Part shown: positions 15,653 through 25,085 of the stretch, piece after piece | Numbering within the stretch: position 1 is the stretch's first letter | How the letters are laid out: the number at the start of each line of letters is the position of its first letter | DNA from: CALROG01 sp943369755 | GTDB lineage: Bacteria > Pseudomonadota > Gammaproteobacteria > Burkholderiales > Burkholderiaceae_C | Length of the DNA: 64,000 bases | NCBI GenBank assembly: GCA_943369755.1 | Contig: CALROG020000005.1 | Span: 1 to 64,000, forward strand | Direction: 5' to 3' | The notes under the pieces: model-generated | Database searches by the model: none | Seen by the model: only the letters and a program-made list of their open reading frames with translations | What the model was told of the DNA's origin: nothing | Made by a program: the position numbers and the translations under genes

Positions 15653-17086
15653 TCATGCTGCCTTGAGTTGCATGGCCTTGAATTCGAGAAACTCCTCAAA
15701 GCCGAACCTGCCATTTTCGCGCCCGTTGCCGGATTGCTTATACCCGCCAAACGGCGCGTTGCCGTTGAACGGCCCGCCATTGATGTCTACCTGGCCCGTC
15801 CGGATACGGCGCGCCACCGCAATCGCGTGGGCTTCGTCCTTGCTCCACACACCACCGCCCAGACCGTAAACAGTGTCGTTGGCGATCTTCACCGCCTCGT
15901 TTTCGTCCGTGTAGGTGATCACCACCAAAACCGGGCCGAAGATCTCCTCGCGCGCCAGTGCATCCGTGGGCTTGACGCGCAGGATGGTGGGCTGCACAAA
16001 GTAGCCGGTGTCACGGGCCGGCTGGGTCGAACCCCCGGCAATCACTTCAGCGCCTTGCGCGATGCCCTGGGCAATAAAACCCAGCACCCGGTCGCGCTGC
16101 GCCGCGCTGACCAAAGGCCCGAGCTTGCTGCCCTCCTCCAGGCTTGGGCCGATATTGAACTTGGCAATGGCCGCTTGCGCCAGCGCCTTGACTTCGTGGT
16201 AGCGGTCCTCGGGCACCAGCATGCGGGTGTGCGCCGAGCAGGTTTGCCCGCTGTTGAGCATGCAGGCCGAAACCGTGCCTTTGACGGCGGCCTCGAAATC
16301 GGCGTCTGGCAGAACCACGCTGGCCGACTTGCCACCCAGCTCCAGCGCAACGCGTTTGACTGTTTGGCTGGCCAGTTCGGCAACCCGCTTGCCAGCCCGC
16401 GTGGATCCGGTAAAGCTCACCATGTCCACCTCCGGGTGGGTGGCAAGTACCTCGCCGACTTCCGGACCGGTGCCGTTGACCAGATTGAACACGCCCGGCG
16501 GCAAGCCTGCTTCATGAATGATTTCAGCCAGAATCATCGCGTTGACCGGCGCAATTTCACTGGGCTTGAGCACCACTGTGCAACCGGCAGCCAGCGCCGG
16601 AGCGACTTTCAGGGTGATCTGGTTCAGCGGGAAGTTCCAGGGCGTGATGCAGCCCACGACGCCAATAGCTTCACGCACCACCAGCGACTTGCCGAACGGC
16701 CCGGGCACTTCCTCCTCCCACTGGAAGGCGCGCGCCACTTTGGCAAAGTTGGCCCAATTCCAAACCGGTGTGCCGACCTGGATCGGCTTGGCCAGCTTTA
16801 GTGGCATACCGACTTCCCGTGCAATCGCGGTTCCCATGTCATCCATGCGCGCCTTCAGGCCGGCAGAAATTTTGTCCAGGTAGGCCGCACGCGCCTCCAC
16901 CGGCAAGGCGGCCCAGCCCTCAAAAGCGGCTCGAGCAGCCAGCACAGCTTGCCCGGCTTCAGCCGCTGTGCCCATGGGAACCGTTGCCAAGACCTCTTCG
17001 GTGCTGGAGTCATGAACCGTGAACACCTCCGCAGAACCGGCCTGAACCCATTGACCATTGATGTAGTGAGATGGATATTTCGTCAT
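15653..17086 (-). CDS. NAD(P)-dependent aldehyde dehydrogenase
   Basis: The 477-residue length is standard for the ALDH superfamily. Visible motifs are TPWNFP with N151, the Rossmann segment FTGSTRAGK (225-233), the general base E249 in LELGGKS and the nucleophile C283 in NSGQTCSA. It oxidises an aldehyde to the acid; the substrate cannot be read from sequence. The start ATG at 17086 opens the conserved YPSHYINGQWV N-terminus. It stands alone between the cyclase and a small divergent gene. The 271 bases upstream are AT-rich with a CGTGA/TCACG dyad near 17270-17285 and hold no other gene. Confidence 0.93.
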   Translation of the reverse strand: MTKYPSHYINGQWVQAGSAEVFTVHDSSTEEVLATVPMGTAAEAGQAVLAARAAFEGWAALPVEARAAYLDKISAGLKARMDDMGTAIAREVGMPLKLAKPIQVGTPVWNWANFAKVARAFQWEEEVPGPFGKSLVVREAIGVVGCITPWNFPLNQITLKVAPALAAGCTVVLKPSEIAPVNAMILAEIIHEAGLPPGVFNLVNGTGPEVGEVLATHPEVDMVSFTGSTRAGKRVAELASQTVKRVALELGGKSASVVLPDADFEAAVKGTVSACMLNSGQTCSAHTRMLVPEDRYHEVKALAQAAIAKFNIGPSLEEGSKLGPLVSAAQRDRVLGFIAQGIAQGAEVIAGGSTQPARDTGYFVQPTILRVKPTDALAREEIFGPVLVVITYTDENEAVKIANDTVYGLGGGVWSKDEAHAIAVARRIRTGQVDINGGPFNGNAPFGGYKQSGNGRENGRFGFEEFLEFKAMQLKAA

Positions 17087-17357
17087 GTGATTTAGTGCGC
17101 TTTCTGGTTTGCATTATGAAATAAATTGCACTTTTCAGCGATTAACTCAAAAGTCACTAGCAACATCCCCCCCTGTGCTTCTTAAAGTAATACTTGAAGA
17201 AATAAATAGAAGCAACATCACTTTTCGTTACCAAGTCATTGATTTTGTTTGTTGTTTTACGTGAACTACGTCACGCAATTGACTTGCCTTCAGCGCAAGC
17301 TCAGCATAACTTGCAAGCAGCACAACAAATTTTTCAATTCCACAAAATAAATGACTC

Positions 17358-17702
17358 ATGCGTTGGTTCAAACCTAATCTTCGTGGCAGTTTGTATGGGC
17401 TTCTTGGCACACCGGCGCCGCCGTCGGCATCGGTGCTGGAGGACGCAACCGAAGATATCCGCCAGGCCATGCTCGACATACTGGGTGACCCAGGCGTGCG
17501 CCGATTCACCACAGTGACCCGGCGTGTGCGCTATGCCAACGATGTGCAGGCCCTGTGGTACCTGCGTGGCGACCTGATGGCCTGCCTGTCTGACATGCAT
17601 GGGGAAGCCGTCGCCCGTGAGCGCATTGCCCGCCTGACCCGCATGTTCCAGGGCCTGCTGCCGGCCGGCCTGAGCTCGCGCCCCAGCCCGTTGATCGGCT
17701 AA
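17358..17702 (+). CDS. Conserved hypothetical protein (114 residues)
   Basis: I cannot assign a function. The protein has a short hydrophobic start (WFKPNLRGSLYGLLG), an acidic stretch and two amphipathic helices (EDIRQAMLDIL and NDVQALWYLRGDLMACL), with a basic C-terminal segment ARERIARLTRMF. It has the feel of small Burkholderiales proteins of unknown role. The start is uncertain because no ribosome site is clear. It converges on the LD-carboxypeptidase gene, ending 17 bases before that gene's stop. Confidence 0.7.
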   Translation: MRWFKPNLRGSLYGLLGTPAPPSASVLEDATEDIRQAMLDILGDPGVRRFTTVTRRVRYANDVQALWYLRGDLMACLSDMHGEAVARERIARLTRMFQGLLPAGLSSRPSPLIG

Positions 17703-17719
17703 GCCCGCCGCAGTCAGAC

Positions 17720-18652
17720 TCAGTGCTTGTGGCCCCATAGCAGGAATGCCTCGCGGCCCTGCACTGCCATATCAACCTTGCCGCCCACGGGCAACAGCAC
17801 TTTGGTCGCCACGTGGCCAAAGGGCAGGTTCTGTAGCACCGGAGCCTTGATCTGGCGTTGCAACCAGTCCACCACAGTCTGAAGTTTGAAGCCTTTGTCG
17901 TGCGGCACCAACTTGTAGTTGGTGAACTGACCAAAGATCACTGCCTTTTGCTGCGCCAGTACCCCGGCATGCAGCAATTGTGTAAGCAGACGCTCAATGC
18001 GGTAGGGGTGCTCGTGCACATCTTCAATGAACAGCACACCGCGTTTGAGCTGCGGCAGGTAGGGCGTGCCCACCAGGCTGCCCAGCACGGCAAGATTGCC
18101 GCCCCAAAGCACCGCCTCTTTAACCTGCCACACGCCCTGCTTGTTAAGCGGTAGTGCCGGCGTGTTGCGCGGCAGTTGCCAACCTACGCCCTCGCCCTGC
18201 CCGCTGGTCAAATCCTCAAAGCAGGCTTGCATGATGTCGTCGGGCGTGCCGTCTATGCCAAAGTCTTCGCCCAGCGCCGGGCCGGCCCAGGTCACGGCCC
18301 CGGTTTTGGCCAGTACAGCGTTCTGAAAAGCCGTGAAATCACTCAGGCCAACAAAGCGGGTGCCGCCCGCCACCGCCTTGGCCACCGCTTTGTAGTTGAT
18401 CTGCGGCAGGATTCTGGTCAGGCCATAGCCACCGCGTGTAATCAGCGCCACATCCGCACCGCTGGCCGCCGCACGGTGGATTGCGGCCAGACGGGTCTGG
18501 TCATCGCCCGCAAAGCGCATGCTGCTGGCCAGCGCAGCGGGGTCCAGCTCAACCTCGTAGCCCAGAGTCTTGAGGCGCTGCACGCCCCGGCGCAAGGCTG
18601 CCTTGTCGCGCACCGCACTCGATGGTGAAAATATGTAGATATGTTTGCTCAC
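17720..18652 (-). CDS. ldcA: LD-carboxypeptidase (peptidase family S66)
   Basis: The 310-residue enzyme cleaves the terminal D-Ala from murein tetrapeptides during peptidoglycan recycling in the cytoplasm. Family marks are TRGGYGLTR, the nucleophile serine in FVGLSDFTAF, the glutamate in FIEDVHEHPYR and the histidine in PFGHVATKV. The ATG at 18652 overlaps the stop of the upstream tadA-dehalogenase gene by four bases, so they are probably co-transcribed. Confidence 0.92.
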   Translation of the reverse strand: MSKHIYIFSPSSAVRDKAALRRGVQRLKTLGYEVELDPAALASSMRFAGDDQTRLAAIHRAAASGADVALITRGGYGLTRILPQINYKAVAKAVAGGTRFVGLSDFTAFQNAVLAKTGAVTWAGPALGEDFGIDGTPDDIMQACFEDLTSGQGEGVGWQLPRNTPALPLNKQGVWQVKEAVLWGGNLAVLGSLVGTPYLPQLKRGVLFIEDVHEHPYRIERLLTQLLHAGVLAQQKAVIFGQFTNYKLVPHDKGFKLQTVVDWLQRQIKAPVLQNLPFGHVATKVLLPVGGKVDMAVQGREAFLLWGHKH

Positions 18653-20034
18653 GGGCCGAAGTATCTCACCGCAGCCCGCGCAATCGGCTCGCCGTGCTCC
18701 TGCACAAAGTGGCCGCCCTGCTCAATCACCATTGGCTCGGGACAGGCACGAATCAGCTTTTGCAGGCCCCGCATGACGGGCAAGCCCAGCACCGGGTCCT
18801 GGGCACCCACGGCCATGAAGGTTTGGCCCTGCCACTGGTCCCGCCAGAAGTTGCGGGCCTGGCGCGAGATGGCGGCACCGTCAGAGGTCTCCAGCGCCGG
18901 CACCATGGGCGGAAACGCCCGCAAGGCCGCCCGGTGCCCCTTGTCGGGGAAAGGTGCGTTGTAGGCTGCGCATTCATCTGCGCTCATCTGCGGATTGCCG
19001 CGCGAGAACAACCGCGCCACATCAAACTCCGGGTTGTTGGCGCACATCTCGCGCCAGGCCACGAAACCCGGGCTCAGCGGCACGTCGCCCGTGGCAAGGG
19101 TGGTGTTCATCACCAACAAGCCACGGTAACGCTGCGGCGCGGCCATCGGCAGCGTCAGGCCCAGAAGCCCGCCCCAGTCTTGCACCACCAACACGACGTT
19201 GTGCAGGTCCAGACGCTCAATAAACTCCAGCAGCACCTGGCGGTGCCAGCCAAAGCTGTGGGCGCTGTCTTTCTTGGGTTTGTCGCTCTTGCCAAAGCCG
19301 ATCAGGTCAGGCGCTACCACCCGGTGCCCGGCTTGCAGAAAGGTCGGGATCATCTTGCGGTACAGGTAACTCCAGGCCGGGTTGCCGTGCAGGCACAACC
19401 AGGTTTGCGCCGCGTCGGGCGGGCCTTCGTCCAGGTAGTGCAGGCGCAGGCCCGCCAGGGAAGGCAGGTCGCTGACGTAATGCGCAGCCCAGGGGTAGCC
19501 GGGCAGGCTGGCAAAGCGCTCGTCGGGGGTGCGCAGCGCATCTTCACGCAACGGGGTAGTGGTCATACGGGCCTCTTGTCGACGGGTTTTGAAAAACTCA
19601 CTCAGCACCCTTGCGCATTCGTCCTCGAGCACCCCGCCCAGGCACTGCGTCTGGTGATTCAGGCGCGACTGCGCAAACAAGTCGAGCACTGAACCGGCCG
19701 CGCCGGTCTTCGGGTCAGCCGCTCCAAACACCACCCGCGCCAGACGCGAATGCAGCATCGCGCCGCTGCACATGGCGCAGGGCTCCAGCGTTACATACAG
19801 CGTGCAGCCGTCCAGGCGGTAATTACCAAGCCGCCGGGCCGCCGCGCGCAGTGCCACCACTTCGGCATGGGCGGTTGGGTCCTGATTGTCAATCGATGCG
19901 TTGCGGCCACTGGCAATCAGCTCGCCATTGCGCACCACTACCGCGCCCACCGGCACTTCCCCCGCCGCGCCCGCCTGGCGCGCCTGCTCCAGCGCCAGGC
20001 GCATGAAGGTTTGGTCTTCTGGCTCGCTATACAT
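18649..20034 (-). CDS. tadA: Fusion of tRNA adenosine(34) deaminase TadA with a haloalkane dehalogenase-like hydrolase
   Basis: One uninterrupted frame of 461 residues joins two enzymes. Residues 1-156 are a full TadA (HAE zinc motif in TAHAEVVAL, PCAMC second zinc motif), which makes inosine in the tRNA-Arg wobble base. The rest is an alpha/beta hydrolase of the haloalkane dehalogenase type: HGNPAW oxyanion region, nucleophile Asp then Trp in VQDWGG, and the catalytic His in GGHFVQEHGE. An internal ATG at 19566 (MTTTPLRED) begins the hydrolase at its usual N-terminus, so it may also be made alone. The ATG at 20034 is preferred because the frame further upstream is encoded by a dispersed repeat. 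Confidence 0.85.
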   Translation of the reverse strand: MYSEPEDQTFMRLALEQARQAGAAGEVPVGAVVVRNGELIASGRNASIDNQDPTAHAEVVALRAAARRLGNYRLDGCTLYVTLEPCAMCSGAMLHSRLARVVFGAADPKTGAAGSVLDLFAQSRLNHQTQCLGGVLEDECARVLSEFFKTRRQEARMTTTPLREDALRTPDERFASLPGYPWAAHYVSDLPSLAGLRLHYLDEGPPDAAQTWLCLHGNPAWSYLYRKMIPTFLQAGHRVVAPDLIGFGKSDKPKKDSAHSFGWHRQVLLEFIERLDLHNVVLVVQDWGGLLGLTLPMAAPQRYRGLLVMNTTLATGDVPLSPGFVAWREMCANNPEFDVARLFSRGNPQMSADECAAYNAPFPDKGHRAALRAFPPMVPALETSDGAAISRQARNFWRDQWQGQTFMAVGAQDPVLGLPVMRGLQKLIRACPEPMVIEQGGHFVQEHGEPIARAAVRYFGP

Positions 20035-20079
20035 TTGATAGTGGCTCGCGCAGTCTAGATGCGGGCTAGAGGCACTTTT
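20025..20079 (+). repeat. Dispersed palindromic repeat, family A, copy 1 (overlapping the tadA start)
   Basis: Contains ATTTGATAGTGGCTCGCGCA and GCGGGCTAGAGGC, the two conserved blocks of the family, separated by a short variable segment. It supplies the bases around the tadA start codon and the region before it. Confidence 0.7.
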
Positions 20080-20093
20080 CTCATGTTTACGGG

Positions 20094-20729
20094 CTACTTT
20101 CCCATGCCCAGTTGCGCCATCCAAGCAGCCAGCGCGCGATGGTTATCGTTGCCGTTCTGGTAGGCCTCTTTGAGCGCCTGGTGAGACTCCGGCCGGTGCT
20201 GGTTGAGCTTGAGCTTGCATTGCAGCTCGGTGACCGTCAGTTCAAACGCAACGATGCCGGCCAGCATCTTGTGGGCGAAGTCTTCACCCAGGCCGCGCCA
20301 CTGGTCGGCATACGGCGGCTCGTGGTCAGCAATCAGCTTTTTGAGCAAGCGGTCTTTTCCGGCTGCGTCTTCCACCAGCGTGGCCTGCACCACACAGTGC
20401 ACCGCCAGGTAGTTCCAGCTCGGCACCCGCGCCAGGTCGGGATAGACCTTGGGCGACAAATAGCCATGTGGGCCGAGGAAGGTCACCACAGCTTTGGGCC
20501 GGGCCTGCAGGTAGCGCCAGTGCGGGTTGGGTTTGGCGCAGTGGCCCAGCAACACCAGCGCGGGCGCGCCGCCATCGGCCGCAGGGCGCTCTTCCACATG
20601 CAGCGGCAGGTGGGTAACAAACGGCAGGCCGTCGTCGTCGTTGGAGATCAGGCTGGCCAACGGGTGCTCGCGCATCAGGCGCGTAGCGATGGCCAGGTCG
20701 GTGGATTTGAACTGGGGTGGTTGGTACAT
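20094..20729 (-). CDS. FMN-binding negative transcriptional regulator, PaiB family
   Basis: The 211-residue protein opens MYQPPQFKSTDLAIATRLM and has the split-barrel FMN-binding segments of PaiB proteins (HPLASLISNDDDGLPFVTHLPL, then a GHCAKPNPHWRYL segment and VPSWNYLAVH). Family members bind flavin and were linked in Bacillus to control of protease and sporulation genes; the target here is unknown. The ATG at 20729 gives the conserved N-terminus; 16 codons of upstream frame are Ala/Arg-rich and unlikely to be translated. It is followed leftward by tadA and preceded by guaA. Confidence 0.88.
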   Translation of the reverse strand: MYQPPQFKSTDLAIATRLMREHPLASLISNDDDGLPFVTHLPLHVEERPAADGGAPALVLLGHCAKPNPHWRYLQARPKAVVTFLGPHGYLSPKVYPDLARVPSWNYLAVHCVVQATLVEDAAGKDRLLKKLIADHEPPYADQWRGLGEDFAHKMLAGIVAFELTVTELQCKLKLNQHRPESHQALKEAYQNGNDNHRALAAWMAQLGMGK

Positions 20730-20763
20730 CAGCGCATTGTGCCGCGCTGCACGGGCTCGCGCG

Positions 20764-22377
20764 CTACTCCCACTCAATAGTCGCAGGCGGCTTGCTACTC
20801 ACGTCGTAAGTCACCCGGTTAATGCCACGCACCTCGTTGATGATGCGGCTGGACACCTTCTTGAGCAGCGCATAGGGCAGCTCGGCCCAGTCAGCTGTCA
20901 TGAAGTCGCTGGTCTGCACCGCGCGCAGCGCCACCACGTAGTCATAGGTGCGACCGTCACCCATCACGCCCACGCTCTTGACGGGCAGAAACACGGTGAA
21001 GGCCTGGCTGGTCAGGTCGTACCAGCTTTTTCCGGTGGAATCGTCCTTGAAGTTGCGCAGTTCTTCAATGAAGATGGCGTCGGCGCGGCGCAGCAGGTCG
21101 GCGTATTCCTGCTTCACCTCGCCCAGAATACGCACCCCCAGGCCAGGGCCGGGAAACGGGTGGCGGTACACCATCTCGTGCGGCAGGCCCAGTGCTACGC
21201 CCAGTTCACGCACCTCGTCCTTGAACAGGTCGCGCAGCGGCTCCAGCAGCTTCAGGCCAAGCTGCTCTGGCAAGCCGCCCACGTTGTGGTGGCTCTTGAT
21301 GGTGACGGCCTTTTTGCTTTTGGCGCCGCCGGACTCGATCACGTCCGGGTAAATCGTGCCCTGGGCCAGCCACTTGGCACCCTTGGCACCGGCGCTGGTT
21401 AATTTGGCGGCTTCCTGCTTGAAAACGGTCACGAATTCGCCACCGATGATTTTGCGCTTGGCCTCCGGGTCGTTCACCCCGGCCAGTTTGCCAAGAAACA
21501 GCGCGCAGGCGTCGACCCGAATCACCTTGGCGTGCAACTTGCCGACAAACATGTCCATGACCATGTCGCCTTCATTCAGGCGCAGCAGGCCGTGGTCTAC
21601 AAAAACGCAGGTGAGCTGGTCGCCAATGGCGCGGTGAATCAGCGCAGCGGCCACCGATGAATCGACACCGCCCGACAGGCCCAGAATGACCTCCTCATCA
21701 CCCACCTGCTGGCGAATGGCAGCCACGGCGTCGGCAATGTGGTCGCGCATGACCCAGTCGGGCTGGGCATTGCAAATGTCCAGTACAAAGCGCTCGAGAA
21801 TGGCCTTGCCCTGGGTGGTGTGTGTCACTTCGGGATGGAACTGCACCGCGTAGAAGCGCCGCGCTTCGTCTGCCATGCCCGCGATAGGGCAGGAATCGGT
21901 GCTGGCCATCAGCTTGAAACCAGGGGGCATCTCGGTGACATTGTCGCCGTGGCTCATCCACACATGCAGCATGCCGTGGCCCTCGGCAGTGGTGTAGTCC
22001 TGGATGCCCTCGAACAGCCGCGTGTGGCCACGGGCACGGACCTCGGCATAGCCAAACTCGCGCTTGTGCCCTCCCTCGACCTTGCCGCCGAGTGCGGCAG
22101 CGATGGCATACATGCCAAAGCAGATCCCCAGCACGGGGATACCGAGTTCAAACACCGCCTGCGGCGCACGCAGGGTCTCGTCTTCCCACAGGCTGGCATG
22201 GCTGCCCGACAAGATGACGCCCTTCAGGGAGCCGTCGGCGGCGTACTGCCTCACCCACTCGTCGGTCACGTCACAGGGATGGACTTCACAGAACACATGG
22301 GCCTCACGCACCCGCCGTGCGATCAGCTGGGTGACTTGAGAGCCGAAGTCGAGGATGAGGATTTTCTGGTGTGTCAT
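20764..22377 (-). CDS. guaA: GMP synthase (glutamine-hydrolysing)
   Basis: The 537-residue enzyme converts XMP to GMP. The N-terminal class I glutamine amidotransferase domain has the nucleophile C86 in LGICFGMY and the His-Glu pair in FHPEVTH. The ATP pyrophosphatase domain has the loop LSGGVDSS, and the C-terminal dimerisation domain ends in PPATIEWE as in other GuaA proteins. It overlaps the LysM gene by four bases and lies near guaB, so GMP synthesis genes are grouped. Confidence 0.97.
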   Translation of the reverse strand: MTHQKILILDFGSQVTQLIARRVREAHVFCEVHPCDVTDEWVRQYAADGSLKGVILSGSHASLWEDETLRAPQAVFELGIPVLGICFGMYAIAAALGGKVEGGHKREFGYAEVRARGHTRLFEGIQDYTTAEGHGMLHVWMSHGDNVTEMPPGFKLMASTDSCPIAGMADEARRFYAVQFHPEVTHTTQGKAILERFVLDICNAQPDWVMRDHIADAVAAIRQQVGDEEVILGLSGGVDSSVAAALIHRAIGDQLTCVFVDHGLLRLNEGDMVMDMFVGKLHAKVIRVDACALFLGKLAGVNDPEAKRKIIGGEFVTVFKQEAAKLTSAGAKGAKWLAQGTIYPDVIESGGAKSKKAVTIKSHHNVGGLPEQLGLKLLEPLRDLFKDEVRELGVALGLPHEMVYRHPFPGPGLGVRILGEVKQEYADLLRRADAIFIEELRNFKDDSTGKSWYDLTSQAFTVFLPVKSVGVMGDGRTYDYVVALRAVQTSDFMTADWAELPYALLKKVSSRIINEVRGINRVTYDVSSKPPATIEWE

Positions 22378-22871
22378 GCCTTGGGGGGGATTCGCAATAC
22401 CTGTCCGGGGTAAATTTTGTCGGGGTGCGACAGCATCGGCTTGTTGGCCTCAAAGATCTGCATGTAGGCATTGGCATTGCCGTAGAACTGCTTGGCAATG
22501 GCGCTCAGGGTGTCGCCGCGGCTGACCAGGTGGTACTCGCATTCGTCAGCGGGCTCGGCGCACTGCATTTCGTCGGCCACGCCGGCCACATGCTGAACGT
22601 TGCCGCAGCACAGCACGATTTTTTCGCGAATTTCCTGGGTCGCCACCAGGCCACTCACGGTGACGATCTGGTCGGCACCGTTAAAGCTCACCGTGAGGTC
22701 GTCTGCCGGCAGGTCCTGGGTGCTGATGTAGTGCTTGATGGCTTGCGAAGCAGCGGCATTGGCCGCAGCAATCTTTTCCTCGTTGCTGGGTTCGGCTATT
22801 GCCGCGGCAACTTCGGGCGTCTTGCCGAACAGTTTCTCGCCCGCTTCCTTCAAAAAAGAGATCATTCCCAT
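22374..22871 (-). CDS. BON and LysM domain protein (Kbp/YgaU-like)
   Basis: The 165-residue protein has an N-terminal region MGMISFLKEAGEKLFG, a BON domain (about 50-105) and a C-terminal LysM domain (about 110-162: YHLVSRGDTLSAIAKQFYGNA). This is the layout of the E. coli potassium-binding protein Kbp, which has no signal peptide either. Translation is coupled to guaA by a four-base overlap. It lies between guaB and guaA on the same strand, so probably belongs to the same transcript. Confidence 0.9.
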   Translation of the reverse strand: MGMISFLKEAGEKLFGKTPEVAAAIAEPSNEEKIAAANAAASQAIKHYISTQDLPADDLTVSFNGADQIVTVSGLVATQEIREKIVLCCGNVQHVAGVADEMQCAEPADECEYHLVSRGDTLSAIAKQFYGNANAYMQIFEANKPMLSHPDKIYPGQVLRIPPKA

Positions 22872-22936
22872 AAAGCACTCCTGGTTGTTTGAAGGACTGG
22901 TTCTACAGCATCGCGATGACGAAGCGTCGGCAAAAA

Positions 22937-24406
22937 TCAGTCGGCGCGATAGTTGGGGGCCTCTTTCGTGATTTGCACGTCATGGACGTGGCTTTCACGC
23001 ATGCCGGCCGCCGTGATCTGCACGAATTCGGCCTGGGCCTTCATGTCCTCAATGGTGGCACAGCCGCAGTAGCCCATGCTGGCGCGCACCCCACCGGCCA
23101 TCTGGAAAATGATGGACACCAGCGAGCCCTTGTACGGCACCCGGCCCTCTATGCCCTCGGGCACCAGCTTGTCGGCATTCGGGTTGCCGGTGCTGGACTC
23201 CTGAAAATAGCGGTCGGCGCTGCCTTGCTGCATGGCGCCAATGCTGCCCATGCCGCGGTAGCTCTTGTAGCTGCGGCCCTGGTAGAGCACGATTTCGCCC
23301 GGGGCCTCTTCGGTACCGGCGAACATGCCCCCCATCATCACGGTGCTGGCACCCGCCGCAATGGCTTTGGAAATGTCGCCGCTGTAGCGAATGCCGCCGT
23401 CGGCAATCAGCGGCACACCAGTGCCTCGCAGGGCGGTGGCCACGTTGTCAATGGCGGTAATCTGGGGCACACCAACACCAGCGACGATGCGGGTGGTGCA
23501 GATGGAGCCCGGGCCAATGCCTACCTTGACGGCATCAGCGCCCGCTTCCGCCAGCGCCAGCGCCGCTGCACCGGTGGCAATGTTGCCGCCAATCACGTCA
23601 ATTTGCGGGTAGTTCTGCTTGACCCAGCGCACCCGCTCGATCACGCCCTTGCTGTGGCCATGCGCGGTGTCCACCACAATCGCATCCACACCGGCCTTGA
23701 CCAGCGCTTCGACCCGTTCCTCGGTGCCCTCGCCCACGCCCACCGCCGCACCCACCCGCAACCGACCGGCCGCGTCGCGCGCCGCGTTCGGAAAGCTGGT
23801 TTGCTTGGTAATGTCTTTCACGGTGATCAGGCCCTTGAGTTCAAAGGCAGCATTCACGACCAGCAGGCGCTCCAGCTTGTATTTGTTCAACAAGGCCTTG
23901 GCATCGGCCAGGGTGGTGCCGTCAGGCACCGTGATGAGCCTCTCGCGCGGCGTCATGATGTCGCGCACCTTGACGTCATAGCGGGTCTCAAAGCGCAGGT
24001 CTCGCCCGGTGACGATGCCCACCACCTTGCCACCGTCAAGCACCGGAAACCCCGAAATGCCCAGCTCTTCAGACAACTGCATCACTTGCAGCACGGTGTG
24101 CTCTGGCGTGATGACCACCGGGTCGCGCAGCACGCCAGACTCGTAGCGCTTGACCCGCGCCACTTCGGCGGCCTGCTGCTTGGGCGTCAGGTTCTTGTGA
24201 ACGATGCCAATACCGCCCTCCTGGGCAATGGCAATAGCCAGGCGCGCTTCTGTCACGGTGTCCATGGCGGCGGACACCAGGGGCAGGTTCAGGCTGATGT
24301 TGCGGGAGAAACGGGTCGCGAGGGACGTGTCCTTGGGCAGGACCTGGGAGAACGCTGGCACCAGCAACACATCGTCGAAGGTGAGCGCTTTTCCAAGAAG
24401 GCGCAT
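22937..24406 (-). CDS. guaB: IMP dehydrogenase
   Basis: The 489-residue enzyme makes XMP from IMP with NAD, the first committed step to GMP. The TIM barrel is interrupted by two CBS domains (about 90-205), and the catalytic cysteine is in the loop GPGSICTTR. The flap region carries YRGMGSIGAM. Start MRLLGKALTFDDVLLVP is the standard N-terminus. It is first in a guaB-lysM-guaA cluster. Confidence 0.97.
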   Translation of the reverse strand: MRLLGKALTFDDVLLVPAFSQVLPKDTSLATRFSRNISLNLPLVSAAMDTVTEARLAIAIAQEGGIGIVHKNLTPKQQAAEVARVKRYESGVLRDPVVITPEHTVLQVMQLSEELGISGFPVLDGGKVVGIVTGRDLRFETRYDVKVRDIMTPRERLITVPDGTTLADAKALLNKYKLERLLVVNAAFELKGLITVKDITKQTSFPNAARDAAGRLRVGAAVGVGEGTEERVEALVKAGVDAIVVDTAHGHSKGVIERVRWVKQNYPQIDVIGGNIATGAAALALAEAGADAVKVGIGPGSICTTRIVAGVGVPQITAIDNVATALRGTGVPLIADGGIRYSGDISKAIAAGASTVMMGGMFAGTEEAPGEIVLYQGRSYKSYRGMGSIGAMQQGSADRYFQESSTGNPNADKLVPEGIEGRVPYKGSLVSIIFQMAGGVRASMGYCGCATIEDMKAQAEFVQITAAGMRESHVHDVQITKEAPNYRAD

Positions 24407-24536
24407 GTGAAAGCTCCAAAAAACGGATTGTACCCGTGCACTTGGTAGTTACCCTGAAGCTGGATACGGCCTGCCGCGTGACACAGTTGCGTGTAACAGA
24501 GTGAAGGCACGGGGAGGCAGCGCTAAACTTGGCAGC

Positions 24537-25085
24537 ATGAACTTGATCCGACCCTTCTTCCTAGGCCTGATTTGTCTGATCCCGCTGGTCGCTGCGGCGC
24601 AATGGCAGTGGATCGACAAGGATGGACGCAAGATTTTCAGTGACCGCGCGCCCCCGCCGGAGGTGCCCGCGAAAAACATTCTCAAGCAACCCGGCGGCGC
24701 GCCCGCGCCAAACCGAGCCGCAGTTCCCGCTTCTGGTGAGCCCAACGCGCCAGCCGAGCAAGCCGCCGCCACGCCCAAACCTGCGGCCAGTGCGCCCAAG
24801 CTGTCCGGCAAGGACAAGGAACTCGAAGACAAGAAGAAACAGGCCGAGGCCGTTGAAGCCGAAAAGAAGAAGGCCGAGGCGGAAAAAGTAGCCAAAGCCA
24901 GAGCCGAGAACTGTGCCCGCGCCCAAAAAGCCAAGGCCTCGTTCGATTCCGGTGCGCGCATTGCGACCACCAATGCCAAGGGTGAGCGGGAGATCATGGA
25001 CGACGCGTCCCGCGCGGTGGAGACCAAGCGCCTGGCAGGCATCATCGCCGCCGAATGCGGCCAGGCGAAGGGTGGCTCTCAGTAG
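24537..25085 (+). CDS. DUF4124-domain secreted protein
   Basis: The 182-residue protein has a signal peptide (MNLIRPFFLGLICLIPLVAA) followed by the DUF4124 motif QWQWIDKDGRKIFSDRAPP. After a Pro/Ala-rich linker comes a highly charged Lys/Glu/Ala helical part (about 95-140). It probably acts in the periplasm or envelope; the molecular role is unknown. The ATG at 24537 was chosen because it starts the signal peptide. The 3' end overlaps the convergent rnfH gene by seven bases. Confidence 0.85.
   Translation: MNLIRPFFLGLICLIPLVAAAQWQWIDKDGRKIFSDRAPPPEVPAKNILKQPGGAPAPNRAAVPASGEPNAPAEQAAATPKPAASAPKLSGKDKELEDKKKQAEAVEAEKKKAEAEKVAKARAENCARAQKAKASFDSGARIATTNAKGEREIMDDASRAVETKRLAGIIAAECGQAKGGSQ

Noticed and set aside
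20035..20124. An upstream ATG extending TadA by 30 residues
   Set aside because: Most of the extra residues are encoded by a family-A dispersed repeat, and the ATG at 20034 gives the normal N-terminus.
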